Shown: positions 18,190 through 26,921, counted from the first letter of the stretch. The stretch is 64,000 nucleotides of DNA from Lederbergia galactosidilytica (GCF_017873565.1 NZ_JAGGKH010000003.1:62001-126000), one strand, 5' to 3'. Numbers and translations are program-made. The notes: generated by a model not told the origin, from the sequence alone.

Positions 18190-19020
18190 GTGAAAATCGC
18201 TTATCTAGGACCTAAAGGGACTTTTTCAGAAGAAGCGGCTGTTCGTTATTTTATAGAGGATGACGTGGAGCCGATTATGTATAGCTCGATCTTTGAAGTG
18301 TTAGAAGCAGTGGATGAGGGAAAAGTAGACAAAGGCATTGTTCCAATTGAGAATGCTTTGGAAGGAACTATCACGATGACAACAGATGGATTGATTCATC
18401 ATGATGTGTGGATTGAAGGGGAGGCCGTGCTTCCGGTTCGATTGCAATTATTAGGAAATCCAGGTGCCAAACTAAAAGATATAAAAGAGGTTTGGTCCAT
18501 TCCACCGGCCCTTGCCCAATGCCGAATGTTTACAAGAGAAATCCATGCTGAAACGAAGCATTATAGTAGTACAGCGGCGGCTGCAGAGGCAATTCAGAAG
18601 GAAGCAAGAATGGATGCAGGTGCAGTGGCTTCAGAATGGGCAGCAGAAACATTTGGCTTGGAGGTGATTCAACAGGATATTCATGATAATGATTGCAACT
18701 CGACAAGATTTGTCATTATCACGAAATCTCCTAAACATCGTGTTGAAACAGGAGGAAAGGCAAAATCGATGCTCTTAATTACTCCAACCGAAGATCGTCC
18801 AGGATTATTGGCGATTATTCTCAATGTCTTTTCTTCCCTCGGAATTAACTTAACGTGGATTGAATCACGCCCTACGAAGAAAAAACTTGGAACCTATCGC
18901 TTTTTTATTGAAACAGCGGCAGGGATAGAAGATGACCAATTGCAGAGAGCAAAGACAATTTTAGAGACATATGGTTATGATGTACGTACATTGGGGAGCT
19001 ATATAAAGAAGGAATTGTAG
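18190..19020 (+). CDS. pheA: Prephenate dehydratase
   Basis: Converts prephenate to phenylpyruvate in phenylalanine synthesis. Residues 1 to about 180 form the periplasmic-binding-like catalytic domain, starting with KIAYLGPKGTFSEEAA and containing the catalytic TRF motif in NSTRFVII. Residues ~195-276 are an ACT regulatory domain with RPGLLAIILNVFSSLGINL and the Phe-binding ESRPTKK motif, so feedback inhibition by Phe is expected. No chorismate mutase domain is fused, as usual in Bacillus. The GTG at 18190 lies eight bases after GGAAGGAG. It is followed 18 bases later by the FrnE-like gene. Confidence 0.95.
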   Translation: MKIAYLGPKGTFSEEAAVRYFIEDDVEPIMYSSIFEVLEAVDEGKVDKGIVPIENALEGTITMTTDGLIHHDVWIEGEAVLPVRLQLLGNPGAKLKDIKEVWSIPPALAQCRMFTREIHAETKHYSSTAAAAEAIQKEARMDAGAVASEWAAETFGLEVIQQDIHDNDCNSTRFVIITKSPKHRVETGGKAKSMLLITPTEDRPGLLAIILNVFSSLGINLTWIESRPTKKKLGTYRFFIETAAGIEDDQLQRAKTILETYGYDVRTLGSYIKKEL

Positions 19021-19038
19021 AAATCCGGAGGTGTAGAA

Positions 19039-19767
19039 ATGAAAATAGAAGTATGGTCAGATTTTGTTTGTCCTTTTTGTTATATCGGCAAACGTCGCTT
19101 AGAACAAGCTTTAGAAAAATTCCCACAAAAAGATGAAGTGGAGGTGGAGTTCCGTAGCTATGAGCTTGACCCAACAACTGCAAAAAATCAGGATAAAACA
19201 ATTCATGAAGCACTCGCAATGAAATATGGTATGAGTGTAGACGAAGCTAAGAAGATGAATGAGGGGGTTGGGGAACAGGCGAAGGGGGTTGGACTCAACT
19301 TTCAATTTGATACGATGGTACCTGCCAACACCTTTGATGCCCATAGATTAGCACATTTTGCGAAGACGAAAGCGAAAGACAAAGAGATTACAGAAAGACT
19401 TCTTCACGCTTATTTTACAGAGGGGAAAAGGCTTAGTGATCATGATGTGCTAGCTGAATTAGCTGTAGAAGTCGGGCTGGAACGGAATGAAGTATTTGAA
19501 GTTCTTCAGGATGAAACTGCCTATGCGGATGATGTACGATATGATGAGAACACTGCACAACAAATTGGTGTGCGTGGGGTTCCCTTCTTTGTTGTGAACC
19601 AAAAATATGCCATTTCGGGTGCACAGCCAATGGAAACATTTGTGGGGGCATTGGAGAAAGTATGGCAAGAGGAAAAGGCAGCTCCGGTATTACAAGATCT
19701 ATCAGGTGATGCGGATGATGCGGCTTGTGTCGATGGAAATTGTGTGATCCCAAATGATAAAGAATAA
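19039..19767 (+). CDS. DsbA/FrnE-family thiol oxidoreductase
   Basis: A cytosolic DsbA-like protein of the FrnE / 2-hydroxychromene-2-carboxylate isomerase group. The thioredoxin-fold active site is C11-P-F-C14 after a beta strand, helical insert follows, and the cis-Pro loop is GVRGVPFFVVN. It has an extra C-terminal pair C230-x4-C235 (CVDGNC), the arrangement described for Deinococcus FrnE, where the second pair relays electrons with the CxxC. No signal peptide is seen, so disulfide isomerase or chaperone work under oxidative stress is the likely role, by inference. It is close behind pheA, with GGAGGTG before the ATG and a terminator after the stop. Confidence 0.85.
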   Translation: MKIEVWSDFVCPFCYIGKRRLEQALEKFPQKDEVEVEFRSYELDPTTAKNQDKTIHEALAMKYGMSVDEAKKMNEGVGEQAKGVGLNFQFDTMVPANTFDAHRLAHFAKTKAKDKEITERLLHAYFTEGKRLSDHDVLAELAVEVGLERNEVFEVLQDETAYADDVRYDENTAQQIGVRGVPFFVVNQKYAISGAQPMETFVGALEKVWQEEKAAPVLQDLSGDADDAACVDGNCVIPNDKE

Positions 19768-19774
19768 GTGTAAG

Positions 19775-19803
19775 GGCCAAATCTAACAGGATTTGGCCTT
19801 TTC
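19775..19803 (+). terminator. Terminator after the FrnE-like gene
   Basis: GGCCAAATC (19775-19783) pairs with GATTTGGCC (19790-19798) followed by TTTTC. Confidence 0.8.
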
Positions 19804-19837
19804 TATGTGTCTTATTTTGAGTGGCTCTAGACGTGAT

Positions 19838-19961
19838 TGCGTAACTTTTTATATTGATTGCGTAAGTCAGGGGTTGAATGCGCGACTCTTCATCACAAAT
19901 GCGGAAGTTTAGAAGGGAAATGCGTGACTTTCGATGCTTATTGCGTAACTAAAAGGAATTT
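19838..19961. repeat. Degenerate 21-bp tandem repeat, six copies
   Basis: The core TGCGTAACTTT or a variant of it starts at 19838, 19859, 19879, 19900, 19921 and 19942, giving steps of 21, 20, 21, 21 and 21 bases. The units are diverged (TGCGTAAGT, TGCGCGACT, TGCGGAAGT, TGCGTGACT, TGCGTAACT). It lies in a gene-free stretch between a terminator and a methyltransferase gene. There are no unique spacers, so it is not CRISPR. Confidence 0.75.
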
Positions 19962-20020
19962 AGTCTCTTTTTGGAGAAATATATATTAGCCTTTTTCATT
20001 TTAAAAAACCGAGGTGACTT

Positions 20021-20731
20021 ATGAGGGAGAAAATTAAATCGGCGTTTAATCAACTTTCGGAAGCATACGAGCACACTGTAGACAAGGAGAGTTTGTATAA
20101 TACAGAGCTTGAAAGGCCGGCTATGATGCTCGAGATTCCGAAGAATTTAGAGCAAATGCAGATGCTTGATGCTGGATGTGCAGCTGGTTGGTATACGAAT
20201 GAGTTTTTACGACGCGGAGCAAAGGTTATAGCTGTAGATGTAAGTCCTGAAATGGTCAAGGCAACAAAGCGGCGTGTGGGGACAGCGGCAGAGGTAAGAT
20301 GTTTAGATTTTGGTGAAAGCTTACCTTTTGCGGATGAAACCTTTGATTATATTGTCAGTTCTTTAGCCCTTCATTATATAGAAGATTGGAGAAAAACCTT
20401 TTCAGAATTTCAGCGCATTTTAAAACCGAATGGCATCCTATTATTCTCTGTCCATCATCCAACCATGGATATCCATTTATCTGAAAAACAAGCCTATTTT
20501 GAGACAGAGCTCATTATCGATCAATGGAAGAAGAACGGGCAAACAGTGGAAGTTCCCTTCTATCGAAGATCACTAGCAACGATTGTAAATGAGGCGAACA
20601 CCTACTTTACGATCGACAAAATGATTGAACCTCAACCAACTGGGCACTTCAAACTGAAGAAGCCTGAGAAATATAAAAAATTAATGAAAAGCCCACACTT
20701 TTTGATTGTTAAAGTAAAAAACAAGAAATGA
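20021..20731 (+). CDS. Class I SAM-dependent methyltransferase
   Basis: A small-molecule type methyltransferase of the UbiE/Methyltransf_11 group. The SAM-binding motif I is MLDAGCAAGWY, motif II acidic residue lies in VIAVDVSPEM, and the SLPFADETFDYIVSSLALHYIEDW stretch followed by RILKPNGILLFSVHHP is the usual core. The substrate is not predictable. It has GAGGTGA before its ATG and stands alone downstream of the 21-bp repeat tract, which may lie within its promoter region. Confidence 0.85.
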   Translation: MREKIKSAFNQLSEAYEHTVDKESLYNTELERPAMMLEIPKNLEQMQMLDAGCAAGWYTNEFLRRGAKVIAVDVSPEMVKATKRRVGTAAEVRCLDFGESLPFADETFDYIVSSLALHYIEDWRKTFSEFQRILKPNGILLFSVHHPTMDIHLSEKQAYFETELIIDQWKKNGQTVEVPFYRRSLATIVNEANTYFTIDKMIEPQPTGHFKLKKPEKYKKLMKSPHFLIVKVKNKK

Positions 20732-20849
20732 TTTTTCCCTTTCTAATTGGACCGAAACAATGAAATGGAGAGGAAAACTACTTCAAGGATTCTTTATCAA
20801 ATGGTGAAAATTTATTGAAAGCTGACAATTTATAAATAGGGGTGGGGAA

Positions 20850-21404
20850 TTGCTGCAAACAGATATTAAGATCGTGATCGGAGCCGGAGAATACAATAAT
20901 AACCCTGGGTGGATCCATACTCAAGAGAAGGAATTGAATTTACTGGATGACACTACATGGAAAGAACGCTTTAAACCAGTATCAATCACAGCAATTTTAG
21001 CAGAGCACGTGTGGGAGCATTTGACATTGGAAGAGGGACTAGCGGCTGCTCGATTATGTTATAAATATTTGTTGCCTTCTGGTTATATTCGCTGTGCTGT
21101 TCCTGATGGATTTTTCCCAGATGAAGCCTATCAAAACAATGTGAAAGTAGGTGGGCCTGGGCCAAAGGAACATCCTGCAGCTAGTCATAAAATTGTTTAC
21201 AATTATAAAACTTTGTCTAGGATGTTTGAAACAGCGGGTTATCGAGTTCAGTTATTGGAATATTGCGATGATAAGGGAACCTTCTATGCAAAAGATTGGT
21301 CAGCAAAAGATGGCATGATTTTTCGCTCAAAGAAATATGACCCTAGGAATCAAGGAGACTTCGTATGTTTTCCATCGCTGATCTTGGATGCTATAAAAGA
21401 ATGA
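20850..21404 (+). CDS. Methyltransferase-fold protein
   Basis: A 184-residue protein with a shortened class I methyltransferase fold. The N-terminus IKIVIGAGEYNNNPGWIHTQ replaces the usual glycine-rich motif I, ILAEHVWEHLTLEEGLAAARLCYKYLLPSGYIRCAVPDGFFPD covers the region around motifs post-I to III, and HKIVYNYKTLSRMFETAGY is the late motif. It is thus a predicted SAM-dependent methyltransferase of unknown substrate. The TTG start at 20850 follows GGGGTGGGG. A phosphatase gene starts 18 bases after its stop, so the three genes 20850-22579 are probably one transcript. Confidence 0.75.
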   Translation: MLQTDIKIVIGAGEYNNNPGWIHTQEKELNLLDDTTWKERFKPVSITAILAEHVWEHLTLEEGLAAARLCYKYLLPSGYIRCAVPDGFFPDEAYQNNVKVGGPGPKEHPAASHKIVYNYKTLSRMFETAGYRVQLLEYCDDKGTFYAKDWSAKDGMIFRSKKYDPRNQGDFVCFPSLILDAIKE

Positions 21405-21422
21405 TTATGTGGAGTGGTAAAT

Positions 21423-22022
21423 TTGAGCCAGATCTGTTTAGTGAGACATGGTGAGACGGATTGGAATGCTATGGGGAAAATACAAGGTAGGACAGATATC
21501 CCTTTGAACTCAATCGGTAAGCGACAAGCAAGAGAGTGTGGTGAACACTTAGCCTGTTCTCATTGGGATCGGGTGATTACAAGTCCACTCAAAAGGGCTA
21601 AACAGACAGCAGAGATTATTAATACATCACGACAACTTCCGTTGATTGAAATGGAGGAATTTGTTGAGAGAGGTTATGGTGAGGCAGAAGGCATGTCAAA
21701 GGATGAGCGATTAGATAAATTTCCTAATGGTCATATTCCTAAACAAGAAGAACGCTCTGTGCTTAATGAACGTGTTATGCAAGGGCTAGAGAAAATTCAG
21801 CAACGATATCCCAATGATAAAATTATTCTGGTGGCACATGGAGCTGTGATCAATACAATTTTAGCTATTTTTTCAGATGGTAAAATTGGCTCTGGAAAAA
21901 CAAAATTAGTCAATGCTTGTATTAGTCACCTTCATTTTTTAGAAAATCAGTGGAGAATTAAGGAGTACAATCAAGTTCATCATCTATCGCAATTTAATGA
22001 AATCAAGGAAGGAATGAAATGA
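21423..22022 (+). CDS. Histidine phosphatase family protein (PhoE-like)
   Basis: A phosphoglycerate-mutase-like phosphatase with the phosphohistidine motif CLVRHGETDWN near the N-terminus and the second catalytic histidine in LVAHGAVINTIL. It resembles Bacillus PhoE (YhfR), a broad-specificity phosphatase, in length and motifs. A TTG at 21423, eight bases after GGAG, is preferred; a GTG at 21414 would add three residues but overlaps that ribosome binding site. Its stop overlaps the GNAT gene's start by four bases. Confidence 0.85.
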   Translation: MSQICLVRHGETDWNAMGKIQGRTDIPLNSIGKRQARECGEHLACSHWDRVITSPLKRAKQTAEIINTSRQLPLIEMEEFVERGYGEAEGMSKDERLDKFPNGHIPKQEERSVLNERVMQGLEKIQQRYPNDKIILVAHGAVINTILAIFSDGKIGSGKTKLVNACISHLHFLENQWRIKEYNQVHHLSQFNEIKEGMK

Positions 22023-22579
22023 ACGATCAACCTATCTTTCTTTCTAATGAGAGGGTGGCTTTAAGGGAATTTGCGGTTGGGGATTGGCCGGCTGTTCATG
22101 CGTATGCTTCTCAGGCTATGGTTTGTCGTTATCAACCCTGGGGACCAAATACTAAAATAGACTCTCAGAAATATGTCCTACAAGCAATCAGAGATGCCGA
22201 GCAACAAGCGAGGAGAAGATATACACTTGCAATGGTGGTAAACGGGAACTTAATTGGGGCTGGGGAGATCAATATAAAAGATGTTCAACATCGAGTTGGG
22301 GAAATTGCTTATGTCGTCAATCCTGCATACTGGGGGCAAGGCATTGCAACAGAAGTGGCTCAAATATTATTGAAATTTGGTTTTAGAGAATTAGAGATCC
22401 ATCGTATTCAGGCTACATGTGACTGTCGAAATATAGGATCTGCCAAGGTGCTAGAAAAGAGCGGAATGACTAAGGAAGGCAGATTAAGGGAACATTTATG
22501 GATTAAAGATAATTGGAGAGACTCTTACCTTTATAGTATTTTAGAGCAAGAATGGAAAGCAAGATTGAAACATGGATGA
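22019..22579 (+). CDS. GNAT family N-acetyltransferase (RimJ/RimL-like)
   Basis: An acetyl-CoA-dependent acetyltransferase of the RimJ/RimL type (186 residues). The acetyl-CoA binding loop is GEIAYVVNPAYWGQGIATEVAQILLKFGF, followed by IHRIQATCDCRNIGSAKVLEKSGMTKEGRLREHLWIKDNWRDSYLYSIL, which is the characteristic RimJ/L second half. The target may be a protein N-terminus or a small molecule; it cannot be fixed from sequence. Start and preceding stop overlap (ATGA), indicating translational coupling with the phosphatase gene. Its stop lies inside the terminator hairpin. Confidence 0.88.
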   Translation: MNDQPIFLSNERVALREFAVGDWPAVHAYASQAMVCRYQPWGPNTKIDSQKYVLQAIRDAEQQARRRYTLAMVVNGNLIGAGEINIKDVQHRVGEIAYVVNPAYWGQGIATEVAQILLKFGFRELEIHRIQATCDCRNIGSAKVLEKSGMTKEGRLREHLWIKDNWRDSYLYSILEQEWKARLKHG

Positions 22580-22607
22580 ATGACGAAAAAGTCATTCATC
22601 CTCTTTT
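22573..22607. terminator. Terminator shared by converging GNAT and MFS genes
   Basis: GGATGAATGAC (22573-22583) pairs with GTCATTCATCC (22590-22600), then TCTTTTT on the plus strand. The MFS gene ends at 22612 on the other strand. Confidence 0.85.
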
Positions 22608-22611
22608 TAAA

Positions 22612-23784
22612 TCAATGTCCCAATCTCTGTTGTACCTTTCTCTTTGGCATCCATAGAAAAGCTAGAATCGCCCCGACAAAGCTTAGGCTGCCAATCAGGA
22701 TGAAGCCACCTGAAAGACCAACATATTCCCCAATCCATCCCGCAATAAAAGGTCCACCAAACATGCCGAGTGAATAAAGCGCTTGGAAAAACCCCATCGC
22801 CGAAGCTCTCCTCTCCTCATTAACGGATTGAATAGCGAGCCCCATTAATACGGGCATCATCAATCCTTGAGCAAATCCATTAAAGGCTTGTGTGAGAATT
22901 AATAAACCCAAGCTTGGTGTAAAAGGGAGGAGGATTGTACAAATTGCAGCGGCCACAAAGCCGATTAAAATTGTATATCTTTCGCCAAATCTTTTTACGA
23001 AAATACTCCCACTTATATAGCCAGCAATGGCGTTCGGTAAAGTGGAGAGTAAAGTCAATATACTTAATTCCGCATTAGATGCCCCTAAACTAGTTGCATG
23101 TAATGGTGTAAAGCCAAACATCGTTGTAAAGGTAATACACTGTACAACAATGGCAAGTAAGGAGACTGATAACAATAATTTTTCTCCGCCCATTTTAATG
23201 AGTTCTTTCACTTCCACAGGCTTCTTTTTTGGATCAGCTGGCTTCTCGACAAGCTTGATGGCAAGAATTAAACCAAGCAGACCAACGATCGCACCAAGAT
23301 AAAAAGGTGCACGCCACCCCATATAATCGGCTAAAAATCCGCCCACAGTAGTAGCTGTCATTTGACCGATACTTGTATAAAAGCTAATAATCCCCATAGC
23401 TTTTGGTGCCTCATCTGCTTCGAAATAGCTGGCAAACAAAACTGTAAAAGCTACCCAACTAGCTGCTGCCACACCTGCAAGTGAGCGAAATCCAAAAATC
23501 GCCCACACATTGCTCGATAGCGCCAAACCTAAACTACTTAATACTGCGCAGGCAATTCCAGCAAAAATAAATAGTTTTCGCTTCCCGATCCGATCAGACC
23601 AAATGCCTAAAGGGATACGGACAAGCATTTGTGTAAATCCATAACTGCCGACAACTAGCCCAATCATAAAAACTGAGCCCCCAAGATGCTCCACATAGGG
23701 GGAGAGAATGGGGACATACGTATACATGGAAAACCAATACATCATAGTGACGATATAAAATAAGATTTTTCTAGATGATTTCAC
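22612..23784 (-). CDS. MFS transporter
   Basis: A 12-helix major facilitator (390 residues) in the drug/sugar-efflux style. The helix 2-3 loop signature is GIWSDRIGKRKLF, and helix 5 carries SFYTSIGQMTATTVGGFLAD. The second half includes ASAMGFFQALYSLGMFGGPFIAG, resembling uncharacterised Bacillus permeases annotated as multidrug or staphyloferrin-like exporters. No substrate can be given. A GTG at 23784 has AGGGGTG at a normal distance; the GTG at 23790 would overlap it. It is monocistronic. Confidence 0.85.
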   Translation of the reverse strand: MKSSRKILFYIVTMMYWFSMYTYVPILSPYVEHLGGSVFMIGLVVGSYGFTQMLVRIPLGIWSDRIGKRKLFIFAGIACAVLSSLGLALSSNVWAIFGFRSLAGVAAASWVAFTVLFASYFEADEAPKAMGIISFYTSIGQMTATTVGGFLADYMGWRAPFYLGAIVGLLGLILAIKLVEKPADPKKKPVEVKELIKMGGEKLLLSVSLLAIVVQCITFTTMFGFTPLHATSLGASNAELSILTLLSTLPNAIAGYISGSIFVKRFGERYTILIGFVAAAICTILLPFTPSLGLLILTQAFNGFAQGLMMPVLMGLAIQSVNEERRASAMGFFQALYSLGMFGGPFIAGWIGEYVGLSGGFILIGSLSFVGAILAFLWMPKRKVQQRLGH

Positions 23785-24290
23785 AAGCACACCCCTAGCG
23801 TATTCTAATCAACTATCTTATTATGATTTACTAGTTTATCAGGTTTACAGTTTTTTAGCATTCTAAAATTTCACGAAAATGCCCATGATTCAAATTAAAT
23901 AGTATGTATTCCATCACAAATATAGACCATATGAAAAAGGAAGTATTTCATTTAGCCCATTTATATTATTTAAACAGAGAGAGAATTTCCCCGGAAATAA
24001 TCGAAATATGAAATTGATCTACCGACAGGATGTGAGTTCAAGTGCAAACTACCGTCCTTGCTAGTCAAGTTTTTTCAAAAAAGCCAGATTATCGACTATT
24101 GGTTACAATCTAGGGAAGCAAATCTATTTTTTACCAACGGCTAGTGGAAAGGCTGGCTTCTATATTACTCGCCTTTCTAACTGCGTTGGAAGGAAAAGTA
24201 TGAAGCAATGTTCCTTCTTAAGGAGGTGTGAGCAAAACCATTTAGTTTCATGACTGTGGTAGACTGCCTATCGTTTTTACTGCTTTCTTA
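23785..24290. other. Gene-free stretch between MFS and squalene-synthase-like genes
   Basis: I see no supportable gene, RNA or known repeat here. There is a strong AAGGAGGTG near 24221, but it leads only into a five-codon frame. The promoter of the MFS gene should lie in the first hundred bases; I could not pick it with confidence. Confidence 0.4.
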
Positions 24291-24334
24291 CAAAAAAGAG
24301 GTATCCAGCAATTGTTCAATTGCTGGATACCTCT
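24291..24334 (-). terminator. Terminator of the squalene-synthase-like gene
   Basis: A perfect 18-base inverted repeat (AGAGGTATCCAGCAATTG with its complement, 24297-24334) is followed on the minus strand by TTTTTTG. It lies about 120 bases beyond the stop of the minus-strand gene. Confidence 0.85.
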
Positions 24335-24453
24335 GGAAATCTATTTATGGTTCTAGTTTGCTAGTAAAAGCTGGATAACAATTTATTAGTTTGATCATCT
24401 TGCAAGTTTCATTTAACCAGACACCACGGGACAGGCGCTTGCACTCTTGTTTC

Positions 24454-25275
24454 TTAATGATTTTTTAAAATCTCATTTACTGTTGATTCAACTTCAGCAC
24501 GACCCATTTTTTCTTCGCCTTTGCTTAATGCCTTTAAAGTCTTTTTAGCGAGTGCGAGTGGAATTTTGCAAAATAACAAGATGTTTTTTGTATCAATGAA
24601 TTGGATATATTCGTCCGCCATCTCTAAATGGACATTGGCGTAGTTAAACATTTCTTTACGTCCCCATCCGTCTGGGATAAAATGGACACCACGTTCTGCA
24701 TCCTCATCTTGATTTCGTAGCATATTTACGGCTTGTAGGCCTCTTCCATATCCAATTGCCAAGTCACGATCTGTTTTTGTACCATCATACCATTCCCAAA
24801 TATCTGAGAGCATCACACCTACTAAGCCTGCCACATAATAAGTATAATCATCTAGATCTTCTTTAGTTTTGACGATCCAATCTTTTTCCACCCACTTGGC
24901 CATACCGTCTGCCATAATACTGGTTGATTCCTTAACCTTATCGATAACACCAGCGGGACATACGTTTAGCCAGTCATGAAGTCTCAAAGTCACTTCAGGT
25001 AAAAGATGTTCATAGGGTTTTAACAACTGCTGATAAGCATGAGGATCAAATTTTGTTTGAAGAAGTCGACTAGTCGAACGAAGTAAATGTTGTTTCGTAT
25101 CAGATGGCAACTCTTCATGATCTTCAATTTCATCAATGGCACGCATACACAAGTAAGCAGATCCAACTGTTTCTCGTAAGGTCGGATTCAATAATTTAAT
25201 TGGGATGTAAAAGGTTCTACTTGTTAACTTTAATATGTGCATCGCTTCTTTTTGCAATGTAGCTCCATAACTCAA
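24454..25275 (-). CDS. Squalene/phytoene synthase family protein
   Basis: A head-to-head prenyl synthase-fold enzyme (273 residues). The first Asp-rich motif reads YLCMRAIDEIEDHEE (D48, E51, D52), closer to the RALDTVEDD type of squalene synthases than to bacterial phytoene synthases. The second is NMLRNQDEDAERG (D190-D192), and YYVAGLVGVMLSDIW is the core helix between them. It would act on farnesyl or similar diphosphates, but it could be a synthase or, as with B. subtilis YisP, only a phosphatase. No carotenoid or hopanoid genes are near. TTG at 25275 follows GGAGGA. It stands alone, with a strong terminator. Confidence 0.85.
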   Translation of the reverse strand: MSYGATLQKEAMHILKLTSRTFYIPIKLLNPTLRETVGSAYLCMRAIDEIEDHEELPSDTKQHLLRSTSRLLQTKFDPHAYQQLLKPYEHLLPEVTLRLHDWLNVCPAGVIDKVKESTSIMADGMAKWVEKDWIVKTKEDLDDYTYYVAGLVGVMLSDIWEWYDGTKTDRDLAIGYGRGLQAVNMLRNQDEDAERGVHFIPDGWGRKEMFNYANVHLEMADEYIQFIDTKNILLFCKIPLALAKKTLKALSKGEEKMGRAEVESTVNEILKNH

Positions 25276-25674
25276 GGGGGTTCCTCCTTCACTAACTAGT
25301 AGTGTCTCGTTCCATCTGCATTTTTTTATGATTTTTCGATCAATTTATTGTTTCGTGTACCCTTATCATACACGATTTAGTAGGGCAGTTGCTAGAGATA
25401 AATCTGTCAAAGAGGCTTGGAGAAAACTGGAAGCTTTCACCTACTCCAAAATCAATAAGGTAAAAGAGGCATAATCGTTTGAATCTCAAATTAATCAAAT
25501 GTTTGATTAAATTTGTTCAAGAAGGATTTTGTCTGGGAAGAAGGGAGTTTTTATGGCTAAAAGTTCAGCTTTTGGTCCGCTTTTTTCACAAAAGACATAT
25601 TTATTTCATTATCATAATAAAGTTAGTGTATGAATCAATTTCATAATAGAGATTTTAGAATTCAAATCCGAACA

Positions 25675-25805
25675 ACGCTGATTTACGCTTCAGGTGGACG
25701 CTTTCCGGGGGGCGTGCGGTGAGCTCCTCATATGTGCTCCTGCGGGATCTCACTTGTCACGCGAATCCTCCGAGGTGCCGCCACCTTCCGCTCCAATAAC
25801 TAGTT
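25675..25805. repeat. Dispersed Bacillaceae intergenic repeat
   Basis: A GC-richer block in AT-rich intergenic DNA (25276-25967), with the features of a repeat I know as widespread in Bacillaceae: GGTGGACGCTTTCCGGGG at one end, CTCCTGCGGGATCTCAC in the middle and CCGCCACCTTCCGCTCC then AACTAGTTAAGG at the other end. GCGTG..GGTGAG pairs with CTCAC..CACGC (25712-25763), so a transcript would fold. There is no reading frame. A fragment of a related sequence lies near 50469. Confidence 0.65.
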
Positions 25806-25967
25806 AAGGAAATACATGGATTAACCATTCAATCTCCTTTCACAATAACGTTCGTGTATTGATCGTTAATAAGCAATTATGACATTGATTCGTATATTAA
25901 AAAATTTAATTATAGAGAAGCCTATGGTAGACTATAAAATAGAACAAATAAGGGAGGAAGCGATTAC

Positions 25968-26792
25968 ATGGATTACATAACATTGAATAATGGAATTCGT
26001 ACACCGCAATTAGGATATGGTGTCTGGAAGGTACCAAATGAAGAAGCAGAGAATGCCGTTAGACAAGCTTTAGAAACTGGATATCGTTTGATCGATACAG
26101 CCAAAATTTATGGAAATGAAGTCGGAGTTGGAAAAGCACTGGCGAATAGTAATCTTGCTCGCGAAGATATCTTCCTAACGACAAAAGTTTGGAATGCTGA
26201 TCAAGGATATGAAACAACTTTAAAAGCAATGGATGAAAGTCTTGAAAAGCTTGCTCTAGATTATGTGGATCTTTACTTAATTCATTGGCCAACACCAAAA
26301 TATGATACGTACGTAGAAACGTATAAAGCTTTAGAAAAACTCTATAAAGATGGAAAGGCAAAGGCAATTGGTGTTTGTAACTTTGATATTGAGCATTTAC
26401 AACGCATTATGGATGAGTGTGAAATTGTTCCAGCAGTGAACCAGGTCGAGTGCCATCCATATTTACAGCAGAAAGAATTAAAACAATTTTGTAAAGAGCA
26501 TGGTATTTTTCTTGAAGCCTATAGTCCATTGATGAATGGAACAAAAGTGATTGAAGATCCAGTGATTCAAGAGATTGCCAAGCAGCATGGAAAAACACCG
26601 GCTCAAGTTATCCTACGTTGGCATTTGCAGACAGATGTTATGGTTATCCCGAAAACCGTCACACCTTCACGTATGCAAGAAAACCTAGATGTCTTTGATT
26701 TTTCCTTAACAGATGAGGACATGGAAAAAATTGCCTCATTGGATCGCAATGAACGTCATAATTCTGTTCCCAACGAAATGAATAAAAGATAA
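25968..26792 (+). CDS. Aldo/keto reductase
   Basis: NADPH-dependent aldo/keto reductase (274 residues) of the YtbE/YvgN type, a soluble TIM barrel that reduces aldehydes such as methylglyoxal. The catalytic tetrad is D43, Y48, K73 and H106 in LIDTAKIYGNE, TTKVW and YLIHWP. The NADPH-binding C-terminal segment is VMVIPKTVTPSRMQENLDVFDF. GGGAGGAAG precedes the ATG, and a terminator follows. Between the upstream repeat and the gene there is room for a promoter (TATAAA near 25934). Confidence 0.93.
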   Translation: MDYITLNNGIRTPQLGYGVWKVPNEEAENAVRQALETGYRLIDTAKIYGNEVGVGKALANSNLAREDIFLTTKVWNADQGYETTLKAMDESLEKLALDYVDLYLIHWPTPKYDTYVETYKALEKLYKDGKAKAIGVCNFDIEHLQRIMDECEIVPAVNQVECHPYLQQKELKQFCKEHGIFLEAYSPLMNGTKVIEDPVIQEIAKQHGKTPAQVILRWHLQTDVMVIPKTVTPSRMQENLDVFDFSLTDEDMEKIASLDRNERHNSVPNEMNKR

Positions 26793-26803
26793 TGAACAAG
26801 CGG

Positions 26804-26836
26804 ATCCTCCATACTTGCATAGTAGGGAGGATTTTT
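26804..26836 (+). terminator. Terminator after the aldo/keto reductase gene
   Basis: ATCCTCC (26804-26810) pairs with GGAGGAT (26826-26832), with extra pairing of ATACT and AGTA-type bases inside, then TTTTT. Confidence 0.75.
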
Positions 26837-26921
26837 TCATTTCTCAAAATTGGAGATCTAGGGTATGGTAAAATGTTATCAAAACAATGACGGGAATAAT
26901 CGGCTTACGAGGAGGATTTAG

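Noticed and set aside
19838-19961. CRISPR array
   Set aside because: Units are contiguous and diverged, there are no unique spacers, and no cas gene is nearby.
22580-22777. 65-codon ORF downstream of the GNAT gene
   Set aside because: It is antisense to the MFS transporter gene and begins within the terminator.
24010-24250. tRNA or small RNA in the gap after the MFS gene
   Set aside because: No cloverleaf or clear terminator could be drawn on the plus strand.
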